64,000 nt of DNA from Corynebacterium incognita (GTDB lineage: Bacteria; Actinomycetota; Actinomycetes; Mycobacteriales; Mycobacteriaceae), in assembly GCF_014217255.1 (NCBI RefSeq), contig NZ_CP059404.1, positions 2,232,001-2,296,000 on the forward strand, given 5' to 3'. Position numbers and translations under genes: made by a program. The notes under the pieces were generated by a model that was not told where the DNA came from, did not search any database, and was given only the letters and a program-made list of their open reading frames with translations. Shown here piece after piece: positions 1 through 11,637 of this stretch (the stretch's first letter is position 1; every line of letters starts with the position of its first letter).

Positions 1-1
1 G

Positions 2-658
2 AGCTTGACGCTGGCAGAAGGTATAAAACTTCGCGCCGCAGACTTGGCGCGGCGCTTCCATGGGACGGTCACCGTGCAGGTGGACGAACCTTTGCTTTCC
101 GACGTCACGGGCGGGCGGCTGCGCGGCACCACCGACTTCGATGGTATTCCCGCCGTTCCTGGTGACATTGCGGCCGGCCGGATAGCGGAGCTCGCCGCAG
201 TACTGCGTGTCGATGACACCGTGGATGAGGTCTGGCTCAACCTGACACACGAGCACCGCACCGTGGACTGGGAGGTGGCGCACGAGCTCTCGAGGCGAGA
301 CGGCGTAGACAGCGCCGCCGTGGCAGCGGTACTACTCGACGCTGCCCAAGCCACACGCAACAACCGCGACCTCGACGGGCTTGCCCAATTGGTCGAGCTG
401 GGGCCACGCGTCGGTCTCGGAGTGGTGCGCGCCCAGGACACCGTGGACGAGGACCTCGCCGCCCCGCGCGCCGCGGCGACGAAAGTAGCGCGCTTGTTCG
501 ACCGATTGGGTCTTGACCGGGACCGCCTCACCCGCCAGGTCATTATTCACGAGGCCGGAGGCCAGGCGCAGGATGGCGAGCTACTCGACGCCGCACGCCG
601 CTACCGCTTCGCACGCGTCACCGGTGAAATGCTCGCGCGAGATGCGGGTGACCTTTGA
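2..658 (+). CDS. MetE-like (cobalamin-independent methionine synthase family) protein, 3' part
   Basis: The reading frame is open to the left edge, so only the last 218 residues are present and the true start lies outside the window. The position directly upstream of ligA and the late motifs (a 'LGPRVGLGVV' strand and a 'EAGGQAQDGELLDAARRYR' segment where MetE proteins carry their final zinc-cysteine loop) suggest the small MetE-like proteins that sit next to ligA in mycobacteria and corynebacteria. The last zinc-ligand cysteine of true MetE is not visible here: an alanine stands in the equivalent loop. Activity as a methionine synthase is therefore doubtful. The last 58 bases overlap the convergent membrane-protein gene. 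Family assignment is by context plus weak motif resemblance. Confidence 0.55.
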   Translation, partial: SLTLAEGIKLRAADLARRFHGTVTVQVDEPLLSDVTGGRLRGTTDFDGIPAVPGDIAAGRIAELAAVLRVDDTVDEVWLNLTHEHRTVDWEVAHELSRRDGVDSAAVAAVLLDAAQATRNNRDLDGLAQLVELGPRVGLGVVRAQDTVDEDLAAPRAAATKVARLFDRLGLDRDRLTRQVIIHEAGGQAQDGELLDAARRYRFARVTGEMLARDAGDL

Positions 659-927
659 ACATTCGGCGTCAGTGCCAGCGAAAGGTGGCGGGTTGTGCGG
701 GAAACTACACCGGCGCAATAGAAGAGTGTAGTACCGGCAAGTGCGTACCAGAGCGGGTAGGGAATATCCTGACCCCAGGGGATTAGCTGTGCCAAGAGGA
801 GGACGATAACGACGGTTAGTATCGCCTCTGAACAAAGGTAAGAATTAGTTTTTCGGCCGCGGATCAGGTTGTAGGCACTGCTAGCGACTATCACGAAGGC
901 GAGTACCAAAAGGACAAGGCCACTCAC
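601..927 (-). CDS. small membrane protein, last gene of the serine hydrolase operon
   Basis: This is a 108-residue protein with about three hydrophobic segments: residues 1-20, around 34-50 and around 57-75. It ends in a basic tail. I do not recognise a family. The GTG start overlaps the TGA stop of the upstream serine hydrolase gene (GTGA), which points to translational coupling and a shared transcript. The 3' end runs 58 bases into the MetE-like gene on the other strand. The last 20 or so residues may be an extension created by that overlap. It is probably a membrane partner of the secreted hydrolase, by context only. Confidence 0.6.
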   Translation of the reverse strand: MSGLVLLVLAFVIVASSAYNLIRGRKTNSYLCSEAILTVVIVLLLAQLIPWGQDIPYPLWYALAGTTLFYCAGVVSRTTRHLSLALTPNVQRSPASRASISPVTRAKR

Positions 928-1922
928 TGTTCCTTCACCTCCAAGAGTTGTTTTGCGAGGTATTCCGTGTCTTGCGGCGTATCACCGGCAACAAACGCTG
1001 CGCGCTGCTGTGCAACGTCAATCAACAACATTGTGGAGTAGCCTCCGGTGCCACCGTTATGCCAAAAGATACCGTCTTCTTCAGCGATCCAGGTGTATTC
1101 CGGCGGAGTTATTTCGAGCATATGCTTTGCGAACTTGACCATGTCCCGGGGAGTTGAACGAATAGCACCCGCCGCGGCACAGCCTTCCATTTCCCAGGGA
1201 TCTGCTGATTTGCCATTGAACGACAAGCCTCGCGGTGCGGTTTCAGGAACCGTGCCGGGCTCCATAACGTAAGTATCGTTCATGTTGAGCGGTTGAAAAA
1301 TTTGTCGTTGTACCAATTCCGGGTAAGTAACTTTGGCGTTTTCGGCGAGAACAGCCCCCAAGAGGCCGAAGCCGAGGTTGGAGTAGTTAGATTCGCCACG
1401 CTTAGAGAGTTTGGAGTTGCTGGCCTTATGAATTATGTCGTGCGTTGTTTCGCCCGCGTAAGGATTTACATTGCTGAAACCGGCAGTGAGGCTTCGCAGA
1501 GTTACTCTTACTCTAGGCAATCCTGAGGTGTGCGTGGCGAGTTCTTTCATAGTGACATCCGCAATTGCGGTGTCGCCTACGTCAAGGATCTCGCCCACGC
1601 GGGTATCTAGGGATATGTCGCCGGCTTCAATCTGCTGGCGCAGTAATTCCGCGGTGAACGTTTTAGTTATAGAGCCAATTTCAATTTCGGTATCGGCGTC
1701 CGCTCCTAGCCCACCAAAAACAACGTCATCGCCGAAAAGGGCGAAGCTGCTGATCTGGTGATGGCCCGGTTTGGCGTTGTTAAGGATCGTGTTCGAAAGT
1801 GTTTTATCTCCAGTCTGGTTTTCAGCCATCGAAATGGGCCGGGGGCCGAGAGCGAAAAGAATTCCCGCGACGGACAAGGTGGTCACGACTATCGCGAGTA
1901 GCCGAGTTGGTGTCGTATTCAT
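924..1922 (-). CDS. secreted or membrane-anchored serine hydrolase of the beta-lactamase / DD-peptidase (class C) fold
   Basis: A 332-residue protein with an N-terminal hydrophobic signal or anchor segment (about residues 8-25). It carries the serine hydrolase triad of motifs: 'GSITKTF' (S-x-x-K nucleophile motif), 'NYSN' (Y-x-N) and 'WHNGGTGG' (the HxG motif that replaces KTG). Family members are class C beta-lactamases, D-Ala-D-Ala carboxypeptidases and esterases, so a cell-envelope role is likely but the substrate cannot be read from sequence. It lies three bases after the regulator gene and overlaps the small membrane-protein gene, so the three probably form one operon. The region is richer in A+T than the flanking ligA area, which hints at acquisition. 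Confidence 0.8.
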   Translation of the reverse strand: MNTTPTRLLAIVVTTLSVAGILFALGPRPISMAENQTGDKTLSNTILNNAKPGHHQISSFALFGDDVVFGGLGADADTEIEIGSITKTFTAELLRQQIEAGDISLDTRVGEILDVGDTAIADVTMKELATHTSGLPRVRVTLRSLTAGFSNVNPYAGETTHDIIHKASNSKLSKRGESNYSNLGFGLLGAVLAENAKVTYPELVQRQIFQPLNMNDTYVMEPGTVPETAPRGLSFNGKSADPWEMEGCAAAGAIRSTPRDMVKFAKHMLEITPPEYTWIAEEDGIFWHNGGTGGYSTMLLIDVAQQRAAFVAGDTPQDTEYLAKQLLEVKEQ

Positions 1923-1925
1923 GGA

Positions 1926-2456
1926 TTAATGTCCTTCTGTAGCAGCGATGATGGTGAGAAGCGGGATGATTCGCGCAGGAGCGAGGCGGTAGATTCCTTT
2001 ACCTTCCTTGATAATCCAGCCAGCCTTTTCTAGTTCTCCGCAGTGGTGATAAGCCGCTCCGATGGAGCTAACGATTTCTTCCTCGACGAACTTGTGAATC
2101 GACATGGGGCCGTGGAGAAGGCGCTGAGCGATTTTCCCTCTAATGGGATGGCTAATGGCGGCGAGCCGGGCGAAATGGATGTCCCATTCAGTAGTGCGAA
2201 GAAAATCTGTGGTCCGTTGCCACTGGTAGCTCACTTCTTCGCCGCTGGGCAAGCGTGATATTCCGGCAAAGATGACAGAGCCGTTCGGAATGTCTTCCGA
2301 TGCCAGCTCTTCGATTGCCCAAAACTTTTCGCCGGCATTCGAGTCTAAGGGGGGATTGGAAGCAGTCTCAGGGATAGACGTTTCCAGTTGCGCTACGCGC
2401 TCCTCGAGAGCCTGCAGCCGTGACTCTAGTTCATTTCCGTACGAGGAATTTTCCAT
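1926..2456 (-). CDS. ArsR-like winged-helix regulator with N-terminal coiled coil
   Basis: A 176-residue protein. Residues about 8-30 have heptad-like spacing of Leu, Val and Glu and look like a short coiled coil, probably for dimerisation. The C-terminal half begins at 'RLAAISHPIRGKIAQRLL' and contains a helix-turn-helix and wing typical of ArsR-like repressors ('ISHPIRGKIAQ', then 'AAYHHCGELEKAGWI'). No clear metal-binding cysteine cluster is visible, so it is probably not a metal sensor. It is the first gene of the operon with the serine hydrolase, so autoregulation and control of the hydrolase are likely. No Shine-Dalgarno sequence precedes the ATG; a TTGCAC/TATTTT promoter ends seven bases before it. 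Confidence 0.7.
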   Translation of the reverse strand: MENSSYGNELESRLQALEERVAQLETSIPETASNPPLDSNAGEKFWAIEELASEDIPNGSVIFAGISRLPSGEEVSYQWQRTTDFLRTTEWDIHFARLAAISHPIRGKIAQRLLHGPMSIHKFVEEEIVSSIGAAYHHCGELEKAGWIIKEGKGIYRLAPARIIPLLTIIAATEGH

Positions 2457-2463
2457 ATGTTTA

Positions 2464-2491
2464 AAAATACAGAAATTTGGAAAATGTGCAA
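2464..2491 (-). promoter_or_regulatory. candidate promoter of the regulator/serine hydrolase operon
   Basis: On the minus strand a TTGCAC hexamer (2486-2491) is followed after 16 bases by TATTTT (2464-2469). Seven bases later comes the ATG of the regulator gene, so the transcript would be leaderless. The spacer holds a short AAATTT palindrome that could be an operator. Confidence 0.45.
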
Positions 2492-2519
2492 CGTTAGTTG
2501 AGCTTTGAAATGTTGGTTC

Positions 2520-3191
2520 CTATCCCCGCATTGGCCACGAGGTGCTCAGGTTCGTGACATCCTTGCCCTGGCCATCGAGGTATTTTTTGAGGTTAATCTG
2601 CATATCGTAGAAGCTGGTGGCCTGGAATTCCATGAGTTCGCCGACGTCCATCTGAGCCAGTTCCGGGAAGCGGTTGCGGACCTGCACCCACGCAATGCGG
2701 GCGGCCGCCATGGCGTCGGCGGTTGCCTCGTGGGCGTTATCGAGCTTGACGCCGTATTCCGCGCACACATTGCTTAGGGTGCGGCTGCCTTTGCGGTAGC
2801 GATCCTTGGCGCGGTCAATGACGAACGGGTCGAACACCGGACCCGTCACCGTAAAGTCTCCGGTCAGGTGGCGCAGAACCGTGAGGTCATACGGTGCGTT
2901 GTAGACGATGAGCGTGAGTCCCTCGTTCCAAGCCTGTTTGATGGCTGCGACGGTCTCCTGGAGGACTTCGTCGTGCGGGCGTCCCTCCGCGCGGGCTTTC
3001 TCCGTGGTGATGCCGTGTACCTTCGCTGCTTCCTCGGGGATCTCTACTCCGGGGTCGGCGAGGGTCTCCTTGGCGTCGACCTGCGAGCCGTCGATACGCA
3101 CGAGAGCCGAGGTGACGATTCGGGCTTCGAGCGGATTGGCAGAGGTAGTTTCCAGGTCGAAAGACAGCATGCGGGAGGCGTCGAAATTCAT
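2520..3191 (-). CDS. DnaQ-like 3'-5' exonuclease (DEDDh family)
   Basis: A 223-residue protein. The start was placed at the ATG giving 'MNFDASRML'; a longer frame begins 30 codons upstream but adds only arginine-rich, non-conserved sequence. Exonuclease motif I is 'SFDLETTS' (D-x-E). Motif II is seen as 'VYNAPYDL'. Motif III is 'DNAHEATADAMAAA', whose His-x-Ala-x-x-D pattern defines the DEDDh type. Such stand-alone epsilon-like exonucleases take part in DNA repair or RNA turnover. It faces away from ligA; the two starts are about 80 bases apart, so the promoters are divergent. The cellular substrate is not known. Confidence 0.85.
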   Translation of the reverse strand: MNFDASRMLSFDLETTSANPLEARIVTSALVRIDGSQVDAKETLADPGVEIPEEAAKVHGITTEKARAEGRPHDEVLQETVAAIKQAWNEGLTLIVYNAPYDLTVLRHLTGDFTVTGPVFDPFVIDRAKDRYRKGSRTLSNVCAEYGVKLDNAHEATADAMAAARIAWVQVRNRFPELAQMDVGELMEFQATSFYDMQINLKKYLDGQGKDVTNLSTSWPMRG

Positions 3192-3222
3192 AGCTAACAC
3201 TCTAACTGCCCCCGAGACATGA

Positions 3223-5975
<2,753 letters not shown>

Positions 5976-6150
5976 GGCTAACTAACTTTCTAAATCTAAT
6001 ATGAAATCGCTAATATTTAATCTACGTCACATTGCCACCAACGTTACACCGTTGGTCAAGAGGGGTCGGGGTGTGAAACGGGCGGGGGTGACCATCCGTA
6101 AGAGTGGGGTCGTGCAGTACGATGGGGCAAGTAGATCAACCCTCCACGGG

Positions 6151-6163
6151 CGTATATTATACG
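6151..6163. promoter_or_regulatory. palindrome upstream of gatC
   Basis: A perfect inverted repeat of six bases with a one-base centre (CGTATA-T-TATACG). It sits about 50 bases before the gatC start in an AT-rich stretch that also contains TAAACT (6165-6170) and GTATAC (6171-6176). It could be an operator or part of the gatCA promoter. No factor can be named. Confidence 0.35.
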
Positions 6164-6211
6164 GTAAACTGTATACGTTCTTGTGGCCGATATGCAAAGG
6201 ATAAAATTCGC

Positions 6212-6511
6212 GTGTCTGAGATTTCGCGGGATGAGGTCGCACACCTCGCCAAGCTCTCCCGCTTGGCGCTGAGTGAAGACGAGCTCACGCAGTTCGCAAG
6301 CCAGATTGAAGAGATCGTCGACGCGGTGTCCGCCGTGGGAAAGGTCGATGCCGCAGGCGTCGAACCAATGAGCCACCCGCATTCGGTTAACGCCACCATG
6401 CGTGACGACGTCGTGGTTCCTACCCTCACAGCAGAGCAAGCGCTCGACCAGGCACCTGCTGTGGAAGAGAACCGTTTCGTAGTGCCGCAGATTCTCGGAG
6501 GGGAAGAATAA
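6212..6511 (+). CDS. gatC: aspartyl/glutamyl-tRNA amidotransferase subunit C
   Basis: A 99-residue subunit of the GatCAB complex, which converts Glu-tRNA(Gln) to Gln-tRNA(Gln), and often Asp-tRNA(Asn) to Asn-tRNA(Asn). The N-terminus '[21 protein letters not shown]' segment and the late 'MRDDVV' stretch are the usual GatC signatures. The GTG at 6212 was chosen because the family start matches it and AAAGG lies 11 bases upstream; the in-frame ATG at 6104 would add 36 unrelated residues. gatA follows after one base. Together with gatB further along, the presence of this complex fits a genome that relies on indirect Gln-tRNA charging. Confidence 0.93.
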   Translation: MSEISRDEVAHLAKLSRLALSEDELTQFASQIEEIVDAVSAVGKVDAAGVEPMSHPHSVNATMRDDVVVPTLTAEQALDQAPAVEENRFVVPQILGGEE

Positions 6512-6512
6512 A

Positions 6513-7997
6513 ATGAGCAATTTCGTTGTGCCCTCCGAGGGTATCGTGTCCATGACCGCCGCAGAGCTGGCGGAGAAGATTCATTCCCGCGAGCTGACCT
6601 CTCGCGAGGTCGTGCAGGCGCACCTGGACCGTATCGCCGCCACCGACGAGCACCTCGGCGCATTTCTGCACGTGGGTGCGGAAGAAGCACTGGCTGCTGC
6701 GGACGCCGTCGACAAGGCACTCGACGCCGGCGAGAAGCCAGCCTCCGCCTTGGCGGGCGTGCCGCTGGCTCTGAAGGACCTGCTGACCACTACCGACGCC
6801 CCGACGACCGCGGCCTCGAAGATGCTCGAAGGCTGGGTATCGCCCTACGACGCAACCGTAACCCGCAAGCTCCGCGAGGCCGGAATTCCTATCCTGGGTA
6901 AGACGAATTTGGACGAGTTTGCGATGGGCTCATCCTCGGAAAACTCCGCGTTTGGTCCTTCCCACAACCCTTACGACGTCGAGCGCACCCCGGGCGGCTC
7001 CGGTGGTGGTACTTCGGCTGCGCTGGCCTCGGGTCAGGCCCCACTGGGTATCGGAACGGACACCGGCGGCTCTATTCGCCAGCCGGCAGCCTTGACCAAC
7101 ACCGTGGGCGTGAAGCCGACCTACGGCACCGTGTCTCGTTACGGCCTCATTGCTGCTGCCTCCTCCCTAGACCAGGCGGGCCCCACGGCGCGTACCGTCC
7201 TGGATACTGCGCTGTTGCACGACGTTATTGCGGGACACGATCCGTTCGACGCCACGAGCGTGGACCGACCAGTGGCAGACGTGGTGGCCGCGGCCCGCGA
7301 AGGCGCGAATGGCGACTTGACCGGCGTGAAAATCGGTCTGATCAAGCAGTTCGAGCGCGACGGCTGGCAGGCAGGTGTCATGGAGGCCTACCACAAGGCA
7401 GTCGACCAGATGGAGGCTCAAGGTGCTGAAACGGTGGAGGTGGACTGCCCGCATTTTGATGATGCCCTCGCGGCTTATTACCTCATTATGCCGTGTGAGG
7501 TGTCTTCGAACCTCGCACGTTTCGATGGCATGCGCTACGGTCTCCGCGCTGGCGATAACGGTAGCCACTCTGCCGATGAGGTGATGGCGCTGTCGCGTGC
7601 CGAGGGCTTCGGCCCCGAGGTCAAGCGTCGTATCATGCTGGGCGCCTACGCGCTGTCTGTTGGCTATTACGACGCCTACTACCTTCAGGCGCAGCGCGTG
7701 CGTACGCTCATTGCTCAGGATTTTGCGAAGGCGTTTGAGCAGGTCGATGTGCTGGTGTCGCCGACCACCCCGACCACCGCCTTCAAGCTGGGGGAGAAGG
7801 TCGAGGATCCGATGGCGATGTACAACTTCGACCTGTGCACACTGCCTCTCAACCTGGCTGGTCTGTGCGGCATGTCCGTGCCGTCCGGAATGGCCAGCGA
7901 CACGGGACTGCCAACCGGTTTGCAGATCATGGCGCCCGCGTTTGCGGATGACCGCCTGTACAAGGTGGGCGCCGCTTATGAGGCGGGACGGAAATAG
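6513..7997 (+). CDS. gatA: aspartyl/glutamyl-tRNA amidotransferase subunit A
   Basis: A 494-residue amidase-signature protein that releases ammonia from glutamine for the GatB active site. The catalytic lysine is in 'PLALKDLL'. The glycine/serine-rich signature '[16 protein letters not shown]' and the following '[12 protein letters not shown]' carry the cis-Ser and the nucleophilic Ser. The length is normal. It is one base downstream of gatC and certainly cotranscribed. Its last 22 bases overlap the 3' end of the convergent ABC ATPase gene, which leaves no room for a dedicated terminator. Confidence 0.97.
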   Translation: MSNFVVPSEGIVSMTAAELAEKIHSRELTSREVVQAHLDRIAATDEHLGAFLHVGAEEALAAADAVDKALDAGEKPASALAGVPLALKDLLTTTDAPTTAASKMLEGWVSPYDATVTRKLREAGIPILGKTNLDEFAMGSSSENSAFGPSHNPYDVERTPGGSGGGTSAALASGQAPLGIGTDTGGSIRQPAALTNTVGVKPTYGTVSRYGLIAAASSLDQAGPTARTVLDTALLHDVIAGHDPFDATSVDRPVADVVAAAREGANGDLTGVKIGLIKQFERDGWQAGVMEAYHKAVDQMEAQGAETVEVDCPHFDDALAAYYLIMPCEVSSNLARFDGMRYGLRAGDNGSHSADEVMALSRAEGFGPEVKRRIMLGAYALSVGYYDAYYLQAQRVRTLIAQDFAKAFEQVDVLVSPTTPTTAFKLGEKVEDPMAMYNFDLCTLPLNLAGLCGMSVPSGMASDTGLPTGLQIMAPAFADDRLYKVGAAYEAGRK

Positions 7998-9034
7998 ACT
8001 AAGGGTCTTTCAAGGTGGAGACCGATAGAGTCTCCAATGGTCGGACGTTTCGTGGTGTTGCCACGAAACATCCGGCCATTATGCGTTTTTGCTGTAATAC
8101 TGAAATGCTGGCCTTCGAAAAGCACAGACGTCACTTGCGCTGGAATAGCATTGGGATCTTCCGCGGAAGTGACAGTGACGGTGTGGGGCAAAGCTGCTAA
8201 TACAACGTCGGTATGGTCGGCAGAATTGTCTTGCTCGATGAGTTCGTATTCCCCCGGTCCCCAGGAACTCTCGAGTTCAGAAGAAGTTAAAGTCCCTTCA
8301 GCGTTGAGGGTGGCAGGAACGGTGGTGGCGTCCGATATGAATTCGGCGACGTCCCAGTCTCGTGGGCGATTGAGGAGCTCGCTAGGACTAGCTACCTGCC
8401 TGATGTGACCGTCGATGAGGACAACCACTCTGTCTGCAATGGCGAGAGCTTCCGCGCGATCGTGCGTGACATGAATTGTGGTGAGGTTGTTGGTCCGAGT
8501 GAGGCTCACGAGTTCCCGTCGTAAGCTGTCACGCAGTGGCTCGTCTAGTGCAGACAGCGCTTCGTCGAGAAGCAAAACAGTTGGGTCTGCGACGATTGCC
8601 CGGGCCAGGGCAACTCGCTGGCGTTGCCCTCCCGAGAGGCTGTCGGGCTTGCGACGGCCGAAACCTTCTAGACCGACAGTGCGCAGGACATCCTCGACTT
8701 TGCATTTCCGCGTCGCTGACGATTCGCCTCGCATCTTCAACGGGTAAGCGACGTTATCGAATACATTCATGTGAGGCCAGACTGCGTGTTGCTGAAAGAC
8801 CATGCCTAAATTTCGCTTTTCCGGTGGGGTCCCTGACACCTCTCGGCCAGAAAGTTTGATGTGACCCTCTGTCGGGGCAACAAAACCAGCGATGGTGCGC
8901 AGCAATGTGGTTTTGCCGGAACCGGATGGCCCGACCAACGCGATAAATTCCCCTTTTTTAATGGAAAGGGAAATATCGCGCAGGCCCTGGGTTCCGTCAG
9001 GAAAAACTACACTCAGGGAGGAAACTTCAATCAT
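7976..9034 (-). CDS. ABC importer ATP-binding protein (Fe3+/AEP/thiamine-type, FbpC-like)
   Basis: A 352-residue ATPase. Walker A is 'GPSGSGKTT', the Q loop lies in '[13 protein letters not shown]', the signature is 'LSGGQRQR', Walker B is '[12 protein letters not shown]' and the switch His is in '[10 protein letters not shown]'. After about residue 235 there is a TOBE-like regulatory domain. This architecture is that of the CUT/FbpC group, which powers binding-protein importers for ferric iron, spermidine, thiamine or aminoethylphosphonate. The start overlaps the permease stop by four bases, so the operon is tight. The substrate is inferred from the whole operon. Confidence 0.88.
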   Translation of the reverse strand: MIEVSSLSVVFPDGTQGLRDISLSIKKGEFIALVGPSGSGKTTLLRTIAGFVAPTEGHIKLSGREVSGTPPEKRNLGMVFQQHAVWPHMNVFDNVAYPLKMRGESSATRKCKVEDVLRTVGLEGFGRRKPDSLSGGQRQRVALARAIVADPTVLLLDEALSALDEPLRDSLRRELVSLTRTNNLTTIHVTHDRAEALAIADRVVVLIDGHIRQVASPSELLNRPRDWDVAEFISDATTVPATLNAEGTLTSSELESSWGPGEYELIEQDNSADHTDVVLAALPHTVTVTSAEDPNAIPAQVTSVLFEGQHFSITAKTHNGRMFRGNTTKRPTIGDSIGLHLERPLVYFRPAS

Positions 9035-10638
9035 CGGGAAGTCCTTAATGTTAGTGCGAGAGCAACGATGCCAACGAGTGTAAACAGCAACGATAGAGCT
9101 GCCGCGGAGTTATAGTCGCCGGCCTGTTGCAGGTTGAATACTTGTACACCGAGAGTGGTTGTCCCGGGAGCAATGAGCAGAATAGAAACAGTCAGCTCCC
9201 GGACAGCGGTAACGGCCACGAGCACTGCGCCGGAAACCGCCGCGGGGATTGCGAGTGTCCCGGTTGTTTCAAAAATGGCGCGAATAGGGCCCGCTCCTGA
9301 GACTCGTGCGGCTTCTTCCAGTGCTTTGGGGCTGGTCTGGAGAGGGGCGCGCACGGATTGCACAACCAATGCTGTGAAGGCGCAAATATAAGCACCGAGG
9401 ATCACCCAGATAGTGTTGTAGAGGCCCGCGTAACGTCCGAAAATGAGCCACGCCACGCCAACGATGAGACCCGGCAAGGCGGTAGGAAGCAGCACCTGGA
9501 GAGTCATTAAGGTGTTACCACGAAGCGAAGTGCGGGTCACCACAATGCCGATGAGCCACCCAAGAACTCCGCAGATCAGTCCTGCGGCTACTGCCAAGAA
9601 TGCAGAGTTTTGGAAACCATCGATCACTCGAGGGTTTGTTAACGCCTCTGTGAAGTTCTTCAGCGTCACGGTGTCGGCGGAAAACTTCACGCCTGGTGCG
9701 GGGAGCAATGCACGGTAGGCGAGCCCCATGAGGGGCGCGAAAGTAAGGACGAGCGCACCGCACCATGAAATCAATGTCAGGGGAGTTTTCGCACTACCTA
9801 ATTTAAATCGAAGTGTGTTCCCGGAATCTTGCAGTGTGGACGCAGCGTAAAGCGCCACGACGTAGTCGGCGATCACCGCAGCGATGCCCAAGACAAGCAG
9901 GACAACACCGATTGTAGAAACGACCTGCAAAGGGTTGTCTACAGTTCCCGAGTCCATGAAGCGATAGATCATCGTGGCGAGGGTTTCGAAGCGGGCCGGG
10001 GAGCCAATCAAGGCAGGAATACCAAAGTCCGCGAGGTTCGCAACTGCCGTCAGCGTGAAAGCTGACAGGAGTGCTGGGCGAAGCAGGGGGAGGGTGATCG
10101 TGCGAATGACGGTGACCGTTGACGCACCAGAAGCTCGAGCTGCTTGTTCTAGGTCCGCTGGAATCGACCGCAAGGCAGCGGAGACGATGATGTACACCGT
10201 CGGGTAGGAATGAATTATGAGCAGCAGAATTACCCCGTCGGCTCCGTAGATGTTCCATATTTCGCGCTGCGCATTAAACCCCTGGGCTGGACCGAACAGT
10301 TGCATCCATGCGATAGCGCCGATGAATGGAGGTACCAGGAGTGGGGAAAGCATCAACATCCGCAGAAGTCTCCGACCGCGGACGTCGGTGCGATCAATGA
10401 CCAGAGCCACCAATGCGCCGAGAACTAGGGCCCCCAGGGCGGAGACGATCGTGGAGTAGAAAGAATTCCACAGAGCATTCCCGAGGCCATCATTGAGGAG
10501 TGTCGGAAGCTGGTTTCCTCCTAGGGCCAGGCTGACAACAAGCGAAAGGGGAACCGTGAAGAGCCCGATTACAATAAGCCAAACGCCTAGCCCTAGAAAA
10601 CGGTGACTTGAGGGTGTTGAATCGATACGCGGGCGCAC
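9031..10638 (-). CDS. ABC importer permease with two fused transmembrane halves (FbpB-like)
   Basis: A 535-residue integral membrane protein with two repeated permease units. Each has about six membrane segments and an EAA-type coupling loop: 'EQAARASGASTVTVIRTITLP' region in the first half and 'EEAARVSGAGPIRAIFETT' region in the second. Two fused halves are typical of FbpB-type ferric iron and related permeases. It starts one base after the binding-protein gene and overlaps the ATPase gene. Together the three genes form a complete importer. Confidence 0.87.
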   Translation of the reverse strand: MRPRIDSTPSSHRFLGLGVWLIVIGLFTVPLSLVVSLALGGNQLPTLLNDGLGNALWNSFYSTIVSALGALVLGALVALVIDRTDVRGRRLLRMLMLSPLLVPPFIGAIAWMQLFGPAQGFNAQREIWNIYGADGVILLLIIHSYPTVYIIVSAALRSIPADLEQAARASGASTVTVIRTITLPLLRPALLSAFTLTAVANLADFGIPALIGSPARFETLATMIYRFMDSGTVDNPLQVVSTIGVVLLVLGIAAVIADYVVALYAASTLQDSGNTLRFKLGSAKTPLTLISWCGALVLTFAPLMGLAYRALLPAPGVKFSADTVTLKNFTEALTNPRVIDGFQNSAFLAVAAGLICGVLGWLIGIVVTRTSLRGNTLMTLQVLLPTALPGLIVGVAWLIFGRYAGLYNTIWVILGAYICAFTALVVQSVRAPLQTSPKALEEAARVSGAGPIRAIFETTGTLAIPAAVSGAVLVAVTAVRELTVSILLIAPGTTTLGVQVFNLQQAGDYNSAAALSLLFTLVGIVALALTLRTSR

Positions 10639-10639
10639 G

Positions 10640-11632
10640 TTACTTTACGGCGTCCTGGAACTTCTTGACTGCATCTTCTTTATTCTCAGAGATTTTCTCG
10701 AGATCGGGATTCATCAAGGAGATCTCTTCGAGTTTTGGCGTTCCTTCGGGAGTGCCAACGTCCTTGCGCACTGGGAGGTAAGCCTGCTCAACCGCAAGCT
10801 TTTGGCCTTCTTCGCTGATCAGAAATTCAATGTACTTCTTCGCGGCTTCCTTGGCGTCTGAGTCCTCAAAAATGCCTGCTGGTTCAGAAACGAAGGGGAC
10901 GCCTTCCTTTGGATAAGAAACCTCGACTGGCGAACCGGCTTCTTTCAGGTCGCGAATTAGGTAATCCACGACCACACCGACAGGGCGGGAACCGGACGCA
11001 ACTTCTTGAGACGTTGGGCCGTTCGACTTTGCGATCATTGGCTTGTTCTTGCCGAGCTTTTTCATCCAATCGCCGTCGAGTTCTTCATCCCACACCGCAG
11101 CGTTGAATGCTGCTGCGCCAGACACCGCAGGATCAGGCATGACGAGCTTGTCCTTGTACTTCGGATCCGTCAATTCTTCCCAAGAGGTTGGAGCTTCTTT
11201 GACCTTCTCGGTGTTATACGCGATAACAGTTGGGATAATTCGGGTACCAACGTATTTCTCGTCCTCGTCAACTACTTCCTCGAGGAGGCTGTCCGTTTCG
11301 ATGTCCAGCTCTGCGAGATCATCGCTGTAGTTTTCGAACGTTGCCGAGTCTGCTGCCCAGAACACATCGGCCCCGACATCACCGCTTTGCTTTTCGGATT
11401 CGATACGGGCGGTGAGGTCTCCGGTGCCAGCGCGGTAAACCTCTACCTTGATGTCCGGAAATTTCTCGTTGAAGGCTTTATTGATCTCATCGACCTTTTC
11501 CTCGGGCTCCGAGGTATAGACCGTGATAGTTTGTGCGTCTCCGGATCCTGCAGAGTCATCCGCAGCGGGTTCGGAACATGCTGCCAAGCCAGTGGCCAGA
11601 AGCAAAGTGGTGGTCAGTGCGATACGACGCAT
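10640..11632 (-). CDS. ABC importer substrate-binding lipoprotein (family 1; iron or related anion)
   Basis: A 330-residue protein with a lipoprotein signal ('LLATGLAAC', lipobox cysteine near residue 18), so it is tethered outside the membrane. The mature part is a family 1 solute-binding protein of the FbpA/phosphonate cluster ('ITVYTSEPEEK' start, 'YNTEKVKEAPTSWEEL', 'GQKLAVEQAYLPVR'). The two adjacent tyrosines that bind Fe3+ in classical FbpA are not evident: 'VVDYLIRDL' stands in that part. The substrate may be iron, or a related ligand such as an aminoethylphosphonate. ATG 11632 was chosen because AAAGGGA lies five bases upstream and it opens directly on the signal peptide. Confidence 0.85.
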   Translation of the reverse strand: MRRIALTTTLLLATGLAACSEPAADDSAGSGDAQTITVYTSEPEEKVDEINKAFNEKFPDIKVEVYRAGTGDLTARIESEKQSGDVGADVFWAADSATFENYSDDLAELDIETDSLLEEVVDEDEKYVGTRIIPTVIAYNTEKVKEAPTSWEELTDPKYKDKLVMPDPAVSGAAAFNAAVWDEELDGDWMKKLGKNKPMIAKSNGPTSQEVASGSRPVGVVVDYLIRDLKEAGSPVEVSYPKEGVPFVSEPAGIFEDSDAKEAAKKYIEFLISEEGQKLAVEQAYLPVRKDVGTPEGTPKLEEISLMNPDLEKISENKEDAVKKFQDAVK

Positions 11633-11637
11633 GAAAG

